Of a DNA stretch of 64,000 nucleotides, positions 10,029-17,589 are shown piece after piece. Position 1 is the first letter of the stretch; each line of letters starts with the position of its first letter. The stretch lies in NCBI GenBank assembly GCA_947629825.1, contig CANRFF010000003.1:1-64000 (forward strand), written 5' to 3'. Under the pieces are notes generated by a model. The model saw only the letters and a program-made list of their open reading frames with translations. It made no database searches and had not been told where the DNA came from. This DNA is from an uncultured Anaeroplasmataceae bacterium. Lineage in GTDB: Bacteria > Bacillota_I > Bacilli_A > Acholeplasmatales > Anaeroplasmataceae. The position numbers and the translations under genes were made by a program.

Positions 10029-10368
10029 AAATGATTTGATTTTGATTGCGGTGCTTTTGACGGTTGCGGTTTTGATTTGGGTTTGGATTTATTTTTCTTC
10101 GCCAAAGGAAAATATGAGGGTTTACATTTATTACAAGGACGAGTTGTTGGAGACGGCGGAACTGAAACCTCGGGAAATTTCTTATGAATTGGAAGAGGGA
10201 ACGGTAACGATTGTGGTGGAAGACGACGGAGTTTTGATGAAGGAATCTTCTTGTCCGGATCACATTTGCGTTCACCAAGGGAAAATCAAACGAAGCGGTC
10301 AGACGATTACGTGTTTGCCGAATCGGATTTACATTGTTTTAAAAGGAGATGTCGATATTTCCAGTTAA
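10015..10368 (+). CDS. NusG domain II-containing membrane-anchored protein
   Basis: A 117-residue protein with one N-terminal membrane segment (about residues 7-26) and an outside domain carrying the family motif CPDHICVHQGKI...TITCLPN with three cysteines. Despite its name, the family is not a transcription factor; it is an extracytoplasmic domain that sits beside ApbE and Gx-transporter genes in Firmicutes. Its exact role is unknown, but the genomic association suggests flavin or quinone redox chemistry at the membrane (inference). The start at 10015 lies inside the end of apbE, giving translational coupling. The start follows the last apbE codons and precedes the hydrophobic segment directly. 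Confidence 0.87.
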   Translation: MKRIRNDLILIAVLLTVAVLIWVWIYFSSPKENMRVYIYYKDELLETAELKPREISYELEEGTVTIVVEDDGVLMKESSCPDHICVHQGKIKRSGQTITCLPNRIYIVLKGDVDISS

Positions 10369-10379
10369 GGAGGGATTTT

Positions 10380-10886
10380 ATGACGGTCAGACGAATAGCG
10401 ACGATTGCGATGTTGTTGGCGATTGCGATTGTGTTGAATATCATAGAATCTTTGATTCCGATGATGGTTCCGGGAGTCAAATTGGGTTTGGCTAATATTG
10501 TGATTCTGATTATGCTTTATGAATTTCGCATCGGAGAAGCATTTTTTGTGGATTTGGCGCGAATTTTATTGGTGGGGTTACTGCGCGGAAGTTTTTTAAT
10601 GCCGACGTTTTGGATGTCTCTTTCGGGAGGTGTTTTGTCTTTCGGCGTGATGTGGATTTTTTCCCGGATAAAGATTTTTTCGGTGATCGGCGTTTCGGTT
10701 TTGGGGGCGGTCAGTCACTGTGTCGGACAGATTGCGGTGGCGATGGTGCTTCTTTCCAGTCAGGCGGTCGTTTATTATTTGCCGCTGATTGCGGTTCTTT
10801 CGATTTTGACGGGAATTTTCAGCGGGTTTGTAGCTCGGTCGTATTTGCGTCGGAAAAATATTCAGGCGTATATAAAAAAAGTGTAA
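10380..10886 (+). CDS. Gx transporter family protein (heptaprenyl diphosphate synthase component I-like)
   Basis: A 168-residue, highly hydrophobic protein with about five membrane segments. It matches the Gx transporter family (PF07456, formerly annotated as heptaprenyl diphosphate synthase component I): IVLNIIESLIPMMVPGVKLG, LLRGSFLMPTFWMSLSGG, AVSHCVGQIAVA. The family resembles ECF-type substrate-binding membrane proteins, and its transported molecule is unproven. An AAGGAGGG ribosome binding site supports ATG 10380. It closes the apbE operon; a plausible joint role is supplying a cofactor or assembling a flavin-dependent membrane redox system (inference). Confidence 0.87.
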   Translation: MTVRRIATIAMLLAIAIVLNIIESLIPMMVPGVKLGLANIVILIMLYEFRIGEAFFVDLARILLVGLLRGSFLMPTFWMSLSGGVLSFGVMWIFSRIKIFSVIGVSVLGAVSHCVGQIAVAMVLLSSQAVVYYLPLIAVLSILTGIFSGFVARSYLRRKNIQAYIKKV

Positions 10887-10936
10887 AGTGAGAATGATTT
10901 GTGGCGATTTTGATGGATGAAAATCATCAATTCGGT

Positions 10937-10965
10937 TGACAAAAAGACGAGTTATTGTTATTATT
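10937..10965 (+). promoter_or_regulatory. Promoter of tRNA-Ser
   Basis: TTGACA and TATTAT separated by 17 bases, ending 38 bases before the tRNA. Confidence 0.7.
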
Positions 10966-11002
10966 GATATTGGCGTTTGGCAGTAAAAACGAGATCAAAT
11001 AC

Positions 11003-11092
11003 GGAGAGTTATCGAAGTGGTTATAACGAGCCGCACTCGAAATGCGGTTGTCCTTTTTGGGCACGTGGGTTCGAATCCCACACTCTCCGCCA
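11003..11092 (+). tRNA. tRNA-Ser (anticodon CGA), CCA encoded
   Basis: The acceptor stem GGAGAGT pairs with ACTCTCC, the anticodon loop is CTCGAAA between CCGCA and TGCGG, there is a long class II variable arm, and the T arm is GTGGGTTCGAATCCCAC. The discriminator G is followed by CCA. The last bases (CCGCCA) begin the direct repeat described below, so this tRNA is the anchor of the accessory island. Confidence 0.95.
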
Positions 11093-11285
11093 TAAGAAAT
11101 GAAATTACCCCCACTTCTTGGACTGGAATAGGTTACAATGAAATGGGGGTTTTGGTATTTTTTTCTTCCATTTTTCTTATTGAACGTACTGCCAAAATAA
11201 AGGCATAAACAAGGCAAAAAGGTATGGTTGCAAGTGCCATAACTTGGTCTTTCAAAATGAGAGAAAATTATTTTGTGGGAAAATC
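11087..11285 (+). repeat. Direct repeat copy A, starting at the tRNA-Ser 3' end
   Basis: This copy and copy B at 14055-14250 share long identical stretches: CCGCCATAAGAAATGAAATT, then a CCCCCACTTCTTGGACTG block, then GCCAAAATAAAGGCATAAAC, fading after about 190 bases. Within it, ACCCCCA...TGGGGGT forms a hairpin followed by T-rich sequence, which probably is the tRNA terminator. Copies placed at the 3' end of a tRNA on both sides of foreign-looking genes are typical of an attachment-site duplication, although no integrase gene is seen. Confidence 0.85.
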
Positions 11286-11754
11286 ATAGAAAAGTCTATC
11301 AAATCGGCATAAAAATCTTTGAAAGTTGTCGAAAATGTGCTATAATATGAATATATAGCATTTTATGATTGAACTACAAAGAATAATGTTGGGCAATAAA
11401 TGGTGCGATATATTTTCATAAGAAACAGATGACGTTTAAGTCGTCGTTGGGAGATAAGAAGAATAGTTATCTTGGATGAACTAATTACATAGGTCGAAAA
11501 CTTAGACTTGTGAATGCAGATGGTAGCGGAGGTTAAAGTAGAAAAGCTTGTCACTATTACAGAATACGGAAGGCAAATCATAGTGTGGGATGCATCAGCC
11601 TATCAGGCCGAAAAAAGATTCTGTCAGAAAGGAGAAGGCGTTCCGTTTGGATATGTCAAAAAATTCTATTTGCGAAAAGATTGCTCGTCAAAGTAATGAT
11701 GAACTGACTCATATCTTCTAAACGGATGGTTTTTTTAACTAAAAGGAGAAAAGT
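11286..11754 (+). other. Long leader region between repeat A and the first island operon
   Basis: A strong promoter (11319-11346) opens this stretch, which continues some 400 bases before the first convincing gene. A 60-residue open frame at 11514-11696 (the more likely start would be 11520) lacks a ribosome binding site and resembles nothing I recognise. Small hairpins such as AGATAA...TTATCT are visible around 11451. Near the end, CCGTTT (11643) and GATATG can pair with CATATC and AAACGG (to 11724), followed shortly by seven Ts (11730-11736), a terminator-like arrangement. The region may be a regulatory leader or a small RNA. Confidence 0.4.
11319..11346 (+). promoter_or_regulatory. Promoter of the first island operon
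   Basis: TTGAAA, a 16-base spacer and TATAAT. It lies just past the conserved part of repeat A, mirroring the promoter placement after repeat B. Confidence 0.65.
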
Positions 11755-12096
11755 ATGAACGATTATTTAGTAGTATTCGAAAAATTCAAAGACGTAAAAG
11801 AAATACACGATCTTTGTGACGATGTGCAAAAACTGCGTGAATATTATTACACAAAACAATTTCAAAAGATGCAGGAACATATAAAATCGTTGATGTTTAA
11901 ATATTCTTTTGAAACTCTTATGTGGAATGCTGTTAATACGCAACCGCCCCTTACGTGTGAGCAAGCATATATCAACGCCGAAAACTTTTTATGCGCTCAA
12001 GGCGCAAAGATTATTACCGAAAAAATATTCGGGTATCAAAACTGCCTCACCCCCGACGAAATCTCCTTCATCGAGTCTGTAAAGCCTAAGGAGTAA
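11755..12096 (+). CDS. Uncharacterised 113-residue island protein
   Basis: I do not recognise this protein. It is mostly helical in appearance and charged, with no signal peptide or membrane segment: an N-terminal part rich in lysine and glutamate (KFKDVKEIHDLCDDVQKLREYYY) and a C-terminal part with CEQAYINAENFLCAQGAK. An AAAAGGAGAAAAGT ribosome binding site precedes the ATG. It stops 2 bases before the start of the DUF4365-like gene, so the two are surely co-translated and probably work together, for example as a regulator, antitoxin or partner subunit (inference). Confidence 0.8.
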   Translation: MNDYLVVFEKFKDVKEIHDLCDDVQKLREYYYTKQFQKMQEHIKSLMFKYSFETLMWNAVNTQPPLTCEQAYINAENFLCAQGAKIITEKIFGYQNCLTPDEISFIESVKPKE

Positions 12097-12098
12097 TT

Positions 12099-13874
12099 AT
12101 GACATACGACAGAAAAACAATAGAAGAAAATGGTGTCGATTTAGTAAAAAAACAGCTAAGGACTTTGAATGTTTTGGATCCGAATATACCCACAAATGAC
12201 AAAGGGGTTTCGTGGGACGGATATGTTTTGGTATATCAAACTGTTCCATTTGCCAAAAACAAATTAAGGGCCAAAATTCCTACACAAGTCAAAACGCGAA
12301 CGTTCAATAGATTTAAGGATAAATTTAATATACCTATCGCCGATTTGAAAAATTATAGGAAAGACGGCTCAATTCTCTATTTTTTGGTCGAAAATGTTAG
12401 AGGAAAATCTAAAATATTCTACGTGCCGTTGTTCCTTATTGATTTGGAGCGACTTATTAATACATATTCTAATGCCACAAATGCCCCTGTCAAGTTTTTA
12501 CCTTTTCCAGAGGAAGTAACGGCTATTCGCAACATCATAGAAGATTATATAAAAATAGCCAATAAGCAAAAACAAATTTTGCCAAATGTTTATGACTTTG
12601 ATACATTTAGAAAACAGTATCCTAATCGTCCATTGTCCTTTGAACTGCATTTACCGATGAATCCTACCGCAAGAGATATTGTTAATTCTATTATTAGACA
12701 AAAACCGTATGTGTATTATCAATACGATAATGGATTGTCCGTTCCCGTTGGCAAAATGGAATCTGAAAAATTCAGTTTAATGATTGAAGATAATATTGAA
12801 ATAAGAGTAAATGATGAAATTTTATATTCAAAAATACGACAAGAGAATTTTAGTGATAAACTTCGTTTAAGAATTGGAAGTACTATCATTTTAGATTTGA
12901 AAGGAAACACTTTTGAAGTTAATTATAGTATAAAAAATGCAAATTTATCAGAAGCAATAAAAACATTGCAATTTATGATTGCGCTTATAACTAACGAACC
13001 CATATACTTTAACAATTTGAGAATATTTAGGGGCGTTTCAATAAATAAAGGCATTGATGTTAATGCCCTTAGAAAACAATTGGATATGTTTTTAGATATC
13101 CAAATATTATTCAATAGGCTGGGGATAAGGAAAAGTTTAGTACCGCGGTCTTTGTCTGATACAGAACTGAATAATTTAATAATGTTGTGCCAATCTGAGT
13201 TGTATAATAAAGAAGTTCCTTTGGGTTGCAAAGATAGCAACTTTGGGTATGTTAATATAGGCGATATACATATTCTCTGCTATTGCCAACAAGCGGCACG
13301 ACAAGGCTACTATATTATTAAGAGCATTTTTAATAAAGATTTATCGATATCATTTGCGTTGCCAGATGAAAACAGATCGCCCATTCCCGTAGGGTGCTAT
13401 TTGCTGCTGTTACAAGATGGTGTTAATAGTTTCAAACTTATTGACAACATAAACTATGATGATTTAATCGAATCGCTGAATGTAGATAAAATCCCGCCTC
13501 AAATAGAAGAAGCATACAATACTTTACTACTCAATATGCTAACATATTATGACGAAGTAAATTATGAGAAAATACTTGTTGCTTGCGAGTGGTTGTCAAA
13601 TTATTTGTGGACTAATTACGGCAAAGATATATATTTTATAAACTTATGTCAAGTTAAGTATCGTGTTAAGACTTTGACAGATAATGAGAAATCGGATATA
13701 GTAAAAATTAAAAATGCTACTGATAATATTATGATTAAATTGGCTTGCTGTATCTTATTGCATTCTTTTGAGGAAGGTCAAGTTTATTATAATCAACTAC
13801 AAACATCAGATAGAAAAATGTTTAATCAATCTCCAATCAATAATCTATGGCTTGCAAATAAAAATACTCAATAG
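12099..13874 (+). CDS. DUF4365-like (putative PD-(D/E)XK) defence-type protein
   Basis: A 591-residue protein. The N-terminal ~130 residues resemble DUF4365: GVDLVKKQLRTL, then VSWDGYVLVYQ (the acidic residue) and PTQVKTRTF (the Q-x-K motif), then YRKDGSILYFLVEN and YVPLFLIDLERL. DUF4365 is a nuclease-like fold found in many defence and mobile-element proteins. The remaining ~450 residues match nothing I know and show no clear motifs, and may sense or bind a partner. It is co-transcribed with the 113-residue protein at 11755. It has lower GC and different codon choice from flanking host genes, suggesting transfer. Antiviral function is an inference from the domain and the island position. Confidence 0.7.
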   Translation: MTYDRKTIEENGVDLVKKQLRTLNVLDPNIPTNDKGVSWDGYVLVYQTVPFAKNKLRAKIPTQVKTRTFNRFKDKFNIPIADLKNYRKDGSILYFLVENVRGKSKIFYVPLFLIDLERLINTYSNATNAPVKFLPFPEEVTAIRNIIEDYIKIANKQKQILPNVYDFDTFRKQYPNRPLSFELHLPMNPTARDIVNSIIRQKPYVYYQYDNGLSVPVGKMESEKFSLMIEDNIEIRVNDEILYSKIRQENFSDKLRLRIGSTIILDLKGNTFEVNYSIKNANLSEAIKTLQFMIALITNEPIYFNNLRIFRGVSINKGIDVNALRKQLDMFLDIQILFNRLGIRKSLVPRSLSDTELNNLIMLCQSELYNKEVPLGCKDSNFGYVNIGDIHILCYCQQAARQGYYIIKSIFNKDLSISFALPDENRSPIPVGCYLLLLQDGVNSFKLIDNINYDDLIESLNVDKIPPQIEEAYNTLLLNMLTYYDEVNYEKILVACEWLSNYLWTNYGKDIYFINLCQVKYRVKTLTDNEKSDIVKIKNATDNIMIKLACCILLHSFEEGQVYYNQLQTSDRKMFNQSPINNLWLANKNTQ

Positions 13875-14054
13875 AGATTCAAAATTTATTGGCGCAAAGG
13901 GATTACTCACGTGCTATTTAAGAGATAAAGGCAATTAAAACTATACACATCTTTTTTTGGGGGGGTGCACCCAATAAGTTAATTTGATATAGCACCTAAG
14001 CATTTGGGTGCTTCATAAAATTCAAGTACGAGTTCAACGAGAGTGGCACTCGTG
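13875..14054. other. Intergenic stretch between the two island operons
   Basis: No gene is visible. It contains seven Ts followed by seven Gs (to 13965), the palindrome GGGTGCACCC, and a hairpin AGCACC...GGGTGCT (about 13991-14012) that may end the DUF4365 operon transcript, although no T-run follows it. The last bases lead into repeat copy B. Confidence 0.4.
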
Positions 14055-14250
14055 CCGCCATAAGAAATGAAATTACCCCCACTTCTTGGACTGAAATAGG
14101 TTACAATGAATGGGGGGGGGGGTTGGTATTTGCTTCCTGTACTTATCGAACGCACCGCCAAAATAAAGGCATAAACAAGGCAAAGATGGTGGTCGCAAGT
14201 GCCACAAATTCGCCTTCAAAATGAGGGAAATTTACTTTGGGAGAAATGAA
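14055..14250 (+). repeat. Direct repeat copy B with an expanded G-run
   Basis: This is the second copy of the tRNA-anchored repeat, offset 2968 bases from copy A. It begins at the same CCGCCA. Where copy A has five Gs, copy B has eleven (14112-14122). The sequence upstream (GAGTGGCACTCGTG) is not the tRNA body, so only the tRNA 3' tail was duplicated. It is followed at 14292 by the promoter of the restriction-modification operon, just as copy A is followed by a promoter and operon. Confidence 0.85.
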
Positions 14251-14291
14251 TATATCTTTGTAGCAAAAAAGCCATTTTAACACGAAAACAT

Positions 14292-14320
14292 TTGCTTTTG
14301 TTCGAGATTTAGAATATAAT
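14292..14320 (+). promoter_or_regulatory. Promoter of the DpnII-like restriction-modification operon
   Basis: TTGCTT, a 17-base spacer and TATAAT, 26 bases before the methylase ATG. Confidence 0.65.
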
Positions 14321-14345
14321 AAAAGTATCAAAAGCGAGGTGCCTT

Positions 14346-15413
14346 ATGTTAAGTTATATTTCAGCAAAAGAAGCCGCCGAAAAGTGGAATATTTCACAAC
14401 GGCGTGTCGCAATTCTTTGTGGTGAAAACCGAATTGACGGAGCTATGATGGTCGGTAATATGTGGATTATCCCAAGCGATGCCGAAAAGCCCCTAGATAA
14501 AAGAATCATGCGATATGAAAAGGAACACAAAATTATGTTGAAGCCCTTTGTCAAGTGGGTTGGCGGGAAAGGGCAACTTATCGATGAACTTGAAAAGATG
14601 CTACCCTCAAACAACGGAAAGGTTCTGACGAGGTATTGTGAACCGATGGTTGGTGGCGGCGCACTTCTTTTCAATGTTTTGTCGAAGTATGATTTTAAAG
14701 AACTTTATATCAGCGACATTAATCCTGAACTTATCAATGCTTACAATACAATTAAAAAAGATGTTGTGGAACTGATTGCACGCCTTCAAGAGATGCAAAT
14801 GGTCTTTTTGCCAATGGGCGAGGACGGCAGAAAGTTTTACTACTATTCCATCCGCGATAAATTCAATTCCGTGATATTGACAGACGAAACGTCGGTTGAA
14901 AAAGCAGCCTATTTTATCTTTCTCAACAAGACTTGCTTCAACGGACTGTATCGGGTAAACCGCAAAGGACAATTCAATGTCCCTATGGGCGCATACAAAA
15001 ATCCGACGATTTGTGACGAGGAAAACTTGCTTAATATAAGCAAAGTTTTGCAAAACGTTACTATCGTTTGCGGCGACTATTCATTATCGAAAAAGTTCAT
15101 CGACAAGAATACTTTTGTATATTTGGATCCGCCTTATCGCCCCATTTCCGAAACGTCCGCTTTCACTTCATACAATGCCGATGCATTTGATGACAGCGAA
15201 CAAATACGACTTTCTGAATTTATTGGCGAAATAAACGCAACCGGCGCAAAAATTGTGTTAAGCAACTCCGATCCGAAGAACGTAAATCCCGAGGATACTT
15301 TCTTTGATGACTTGTACAAGTCGTATAGCATCAAGCGCGTATCCGCTTGCCGTATGATAAACAGCAATGCCGACAATCGTGGCAAGATCAATGAACTTAT
15401 AATCAGCAACTAA
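14346..15413 (+). CDS. Dam/DpnM-type adenine methyltransferase with N-terminal helix-turn-helix
   Basis: A 355-residue protein. Residues ~58-355 are a D12-class N6-adenine methyltransferase of the Dam/DpnM type: PFVKWVGGKGQL binds the methyl donor, FLNKTCFNGLYRVN follows, and DPPY (residues 261-264) is the catalytic motif. These enzymes methylate GATC. Residues 1-57 are a small DNA-binding domain of the excisionase/MerR-like kind (SAKEAAEKWNISQRRV) that is not part of Dam; it may autoregulate the operon or help target DNA. A GAGGTG ribosome binding site precedes the ATG. With the DpnII-like nuclease at 16527 it forms a GATC restriction-modification pair. Confidence 0.93.
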   Translation: MLSYISAKEAAEKWNISQRRVAILCGENRIDGAMMVGNMWIIPSDAEKPLDKRIMRYEKEHKIMLKPFVKWVGGKGQLIDELEKMLPSNNGKVLTRYCEPMVGGGALLFNVLSKYDFKELYISDINPELINAYNTIKKDVVELIARLQEMQMVFLPMGEDGRKFYYYSIRDKFNSVILTDETSVEKAAYFIFLNKTCFNGLYRVNRKGQFNVPMGAYKNPTICDEENLLNISKVLQNVTIVCGDYSLSKKFIDKNTFVYLDPPYRPISETSAFTSYNADAFDDSEQIRLSEFIGEINATGAKIVLSNSDPKNVNPEDTFFDDLYKSYSIKRVSACRMINSNADNRGKINELIISN

Positions 15414-15424
15414 AGGAGGAAAAT

Positions 15425-15667
15425 ATGGATTTCATCTTTCTTGATATTGTACTTGAATTGATAAAAATTATGACATCTCCGAATCTTCCGCAATATGTGA
15501 AAGAGAAGGAAATAAAGGATTTAGTGTGCAGAAGCATAGATATTCAGCCGAACTTTGGCCCAAACACCAAGAATGCATTAAAAATGCTTGTAAATGCTTC
15601 TCCCAATGAAATTGCGATGGCGGATAGTATATTCGGATATTTATCAACACACGATTGTAATAATTAG
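15425..15667 (+). CDS. Uncharacterised 80-residue protein in the restriction-modification operon
   Basis: I do not recognise it. It is small, probably helical, with no membrane segment. A perfect AAAGGAGGAAAAT ribosome binding site and tight spacing (11 bases after the methylase, 9 before the Mrr-like gene) argue it is real. It might be a controller or accessory factor, but nothing in the sequence shows that. Confidence 0.75.
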   Translation: MDFIFLDIVLELIKIMTSPNLPQYVKEKEIKDLVCRSIDIQPNFGPNTKNALKMLVNASPNEIAMADSIFGYLSTHDCNN

Positions 15668-15676
15668 GAGATACAA

Positions 15677-16516
15677 ATGGCAATTATTGAATTGAGCAAT
15701 GAAGAGATCAATAAATATTTGGACGAACTCTACTCTTGTTTTCCGACCGGAAGAGAATTCGAGATTTTTTTGAGTTCATTTTTAAGTGCTCTTGGCTTTG
15801 AGGAGGTTGTTACAACACAATATGTCGGGGACAAAGGAATCGACCTTACTTGCATTAAGCCCGGACTTGATCTGAATGGCACAGACACAATTAACTATTA
15901 CGTGCAGGCAAAACGCTATGCCCGTAACAACAAAGTACAAGCAAAAGAAGTGCGCGACTTGAAGGGAACAACCAAACGTGACAGGAATGGAAATATTTTG
16001 AACAGCAACTACATAAATGTTTTTATCACGACCTCATCATTTACAAAAGGAGCATTAGAAGAAGCATCGGACAATCCAAATATGCCGGTGATAACGATAG
16101 ATGGAATGCAACTTTTGCAATATTGCATTGAGAAAGGAATCGGCTTTAATTTTAAACCTGTGTTTTCAAAAAGCAGTATAATTGCGTTGACACATTCGGA
16201 ACAACAGCCTTCCCAAGCGATAACGATAGGCGGCGAATATCTGGTTGAACGTGAAATTACGGTAAATGATATCCGTGCGAAAATATTAGTTATACCGCAA
16301 ATTATTAAGAATACGCTTCATGAAAAAGAAAACCAATTTTCAGTTGTTTTTTGTGGGATAGAGAAAAATCTAAACATTGATAAACAACGTCGGTATTTCG
16401 GCGGTGTTACGGAATTTTATAGAAGATTCGGTCTTTTAGCTAATGATGGGACTGCCATAAGCAAAAAGGCAAAATGGAAATTCGCAGATGGGAAGATCAT
16501 TGTAGACATAATTTAA
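15677..16516 (+). CDS. Mrr-like restriction endonuclease
   Basis: A 279-residue protein whose first ~150 residues match the Mrr_cat family: FEIFLSSFLSALGFEEVV, GDKGIDLTC (metal-binding acidic residue), YYVQAKRYA (Q-x-K) and FITTSSFTKGALEEA. Mrr-type enzymes cut DNA, often modified DNA. The C-terminal ~100 residues are a separate region of unknown role, ending in a possible winged-helix (RYFGGVTEFYRRFGLL...ISKKAKWKF). It sits between the Dam-like methylase and the DpnII-like nuclease. It could be a second, type IV-like activity, or a partner of the second methyltransferase at 17590. Confidence 0.88.
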   Translation: MAIIELSNEEINKYLDELYSCFPTGREFEIFLSSFLSALGFEEVVTTQYVGDKGIDLTCIKPGLDLNGTDTINYYVQAKRYARNNKVQAKEVRDLKGTTKRDRNGNILNSNYINVFITTSSFTKGALEEASDNPNMPVITIDGMQLLQYCIEKGIGFNFKPVFSKSSIIALTHSEQQPSQAITIGGEYLVEREITVNDIRAKILVIPQIIKNTLHEKENQFSVVFCGIEKNLNIDKQRRYFGGVTEFYRRFGLLANDGTAISKKAKWKFADGKIIVDII

Positions 16517-16526
16517 GGAGAGTAAA

Positions 16527-17378
16527 ATGAAAAGAAATTTTAACGACTGGATAAAAAGTTTCAGAAATAGTATCTGCGACTACAAATATTACGTTGATTT
16601 TGAAAAGGTCTATGAAAATGTCGATTCCATAAAAATTGAACTCAACATTCTCAATTCCCTTATCGGTTCGAAAAATATTGAATCCGACTTTGAGGCACTT
16701 TTGACAAAGTATCCTGAGATTTTGAAGTGTATTCCCATCCTGCTAGCAATTCGAGGTCGGGAAATTTACGCTATTGATGGTGACGGAGAGTATTTGTTTG
16801 ATTTCTGCAAAATGAATTACTCTGCCGATGAGTACAAAGCGTTTATGCGCAAAACGGGATTGTTTAAACTGATTTCGCAAAAGCTGATTGGAAACCTCGT
16901 GGATTACGTTACAGGCGTGGAAGTTGGGCTAGACAGCAATGGCCGAAAAAATCGTGGTGGACACCTTATGGAAGACATTGTGGAATCATATTTGAAAAAG
17001 GCAGGACTTGTCAAAGATAACGACTATTTCAAAGAAATGTATATATCAGACATTGAACAGCGTTGGGGCTTGGATTTGTCGAGCATCTCCAATACGGGAA
17101 AAACCGAAAAGCGATTTGATTTTGTTGTTTACAAGGGGAATGTTGTTTACGGAATTGAAACGAATTTTTATGCAAGTAGCGGATCAAAACTTAATGAAAC
17201 GGCAAGAAGCTACAAAACCATCGCATTGGAAGCAAAAGACATCAATGGCTTCGCATTTGTGTGGATTACTGACGGACAGGGTTGGAAGTTCGCTCGACAC
17301 AATCTGGAGGAAACCTTCGCTGTTTTAGATAATATGTACTGCATCACCGATTTAGAAAACAGTTTAATTAAATTTTAA
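16527..17378 (+). CDS. DpnII/MboI-type restriction endonuclease (GATC)
   Basis: A 283-residue protein, close to the usual DpnII length. It matches the family along its length: DFEALLTKYPEILKCIPILLA, GRKNRGGHLMEDIVE and the probable catalytic strand pair RFDFVVYKGNVVYGIE followed by TNFYASSGSKLNE. The enzyme cuts unmethylated GATC. The cognate protective methylase is the D12 enzyme at 14346. An AAGGAG ribosome binding site supports the start. In the classical dpnII operon the order is dpnM-dpnA-dpnB; here an Mrr-like gene and a short gene are interposed and the second methyltransferase comes last and is of a different type. Confidence 0.93.
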   Translation: MKRNFNDWIKSFRNSICDYKYYVDFEKVYENVDSIKIELNILNSLIGSKNIESDFEALLTKYPEILKCIPILLAIRGREIYAIDGDGEYLFDFCKMNYSADEYKAFMRKTGLFKLISQKLIGNLVDYVTGVEVGLDSNGRKNRGGHLMEDIVESYLKKAGLVKDNDYFKEMYISDIEQRWGLDLSSISNTGKTEKRFDFVVYKGNVVYGIETNFYASSGSKLNETARSYKTIALEAKDINGFAFVWITDGQGWKFARHNLEETFAVLDNMYCITDLENSLIKF

Positions 17379-17394
17379 AATAAGGAGAAATGAA

Positions 17395-17586
17395 ATGAAC
17401 AAATGTAACAACGAAAACAATCAGAAACCAATCGTACAATCCCATGGATATAATGGGAGCGAACCCACTCGCATATGTCCGCATTGCGGTCAAGAAAAGC
17501 CCCTGAGCGATTTTGGATTTAGAGATATGGGTAACGGCACCATTCGGAACCAATCGTGGTGTAAGGATTGCAGATCCGATTCATAA
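17395..17586 (+). CDS. Small zinc-ribbon protein
   Basis: A 63-residue protein with CPHCGQEKPLSDF and WCKDC, a four-cysteine zinc-ribbon. Similar short modules occur next to or fused with HNH endonucleases, but no HNH follows here. A TAAGGAG ribosome binding site is present and the stop lies 3 bases before the next start, so it is translated with the methyltransferase. It may bind nucleic acid or assist one of the enzymes (inference). Confidence 0.8.
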   Translation: MNKCNNENNQKPIVQSHGYNGSEPTRICPHCGQEKPLSDFGFRDMGNGTIRNQSWCKDCRSDS

Positions 17587-17589
17587 GAC

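Noticed and set aside
10927-11217. Minus-strand frame reading through tRNA-Ser
   Set aside because: It covers the tRNA and its downstream repeat; the protein text (GGECGIRTH) is the usual false translation of tRNA flanks.
11514-11696. 60-codon open frame in the leader of the DUF4365 operon
   Set aside because: It lacks a ribosome binding site, starts straight after a stop and matches no family I know. It was kept as part of the leader region and not as a gene.
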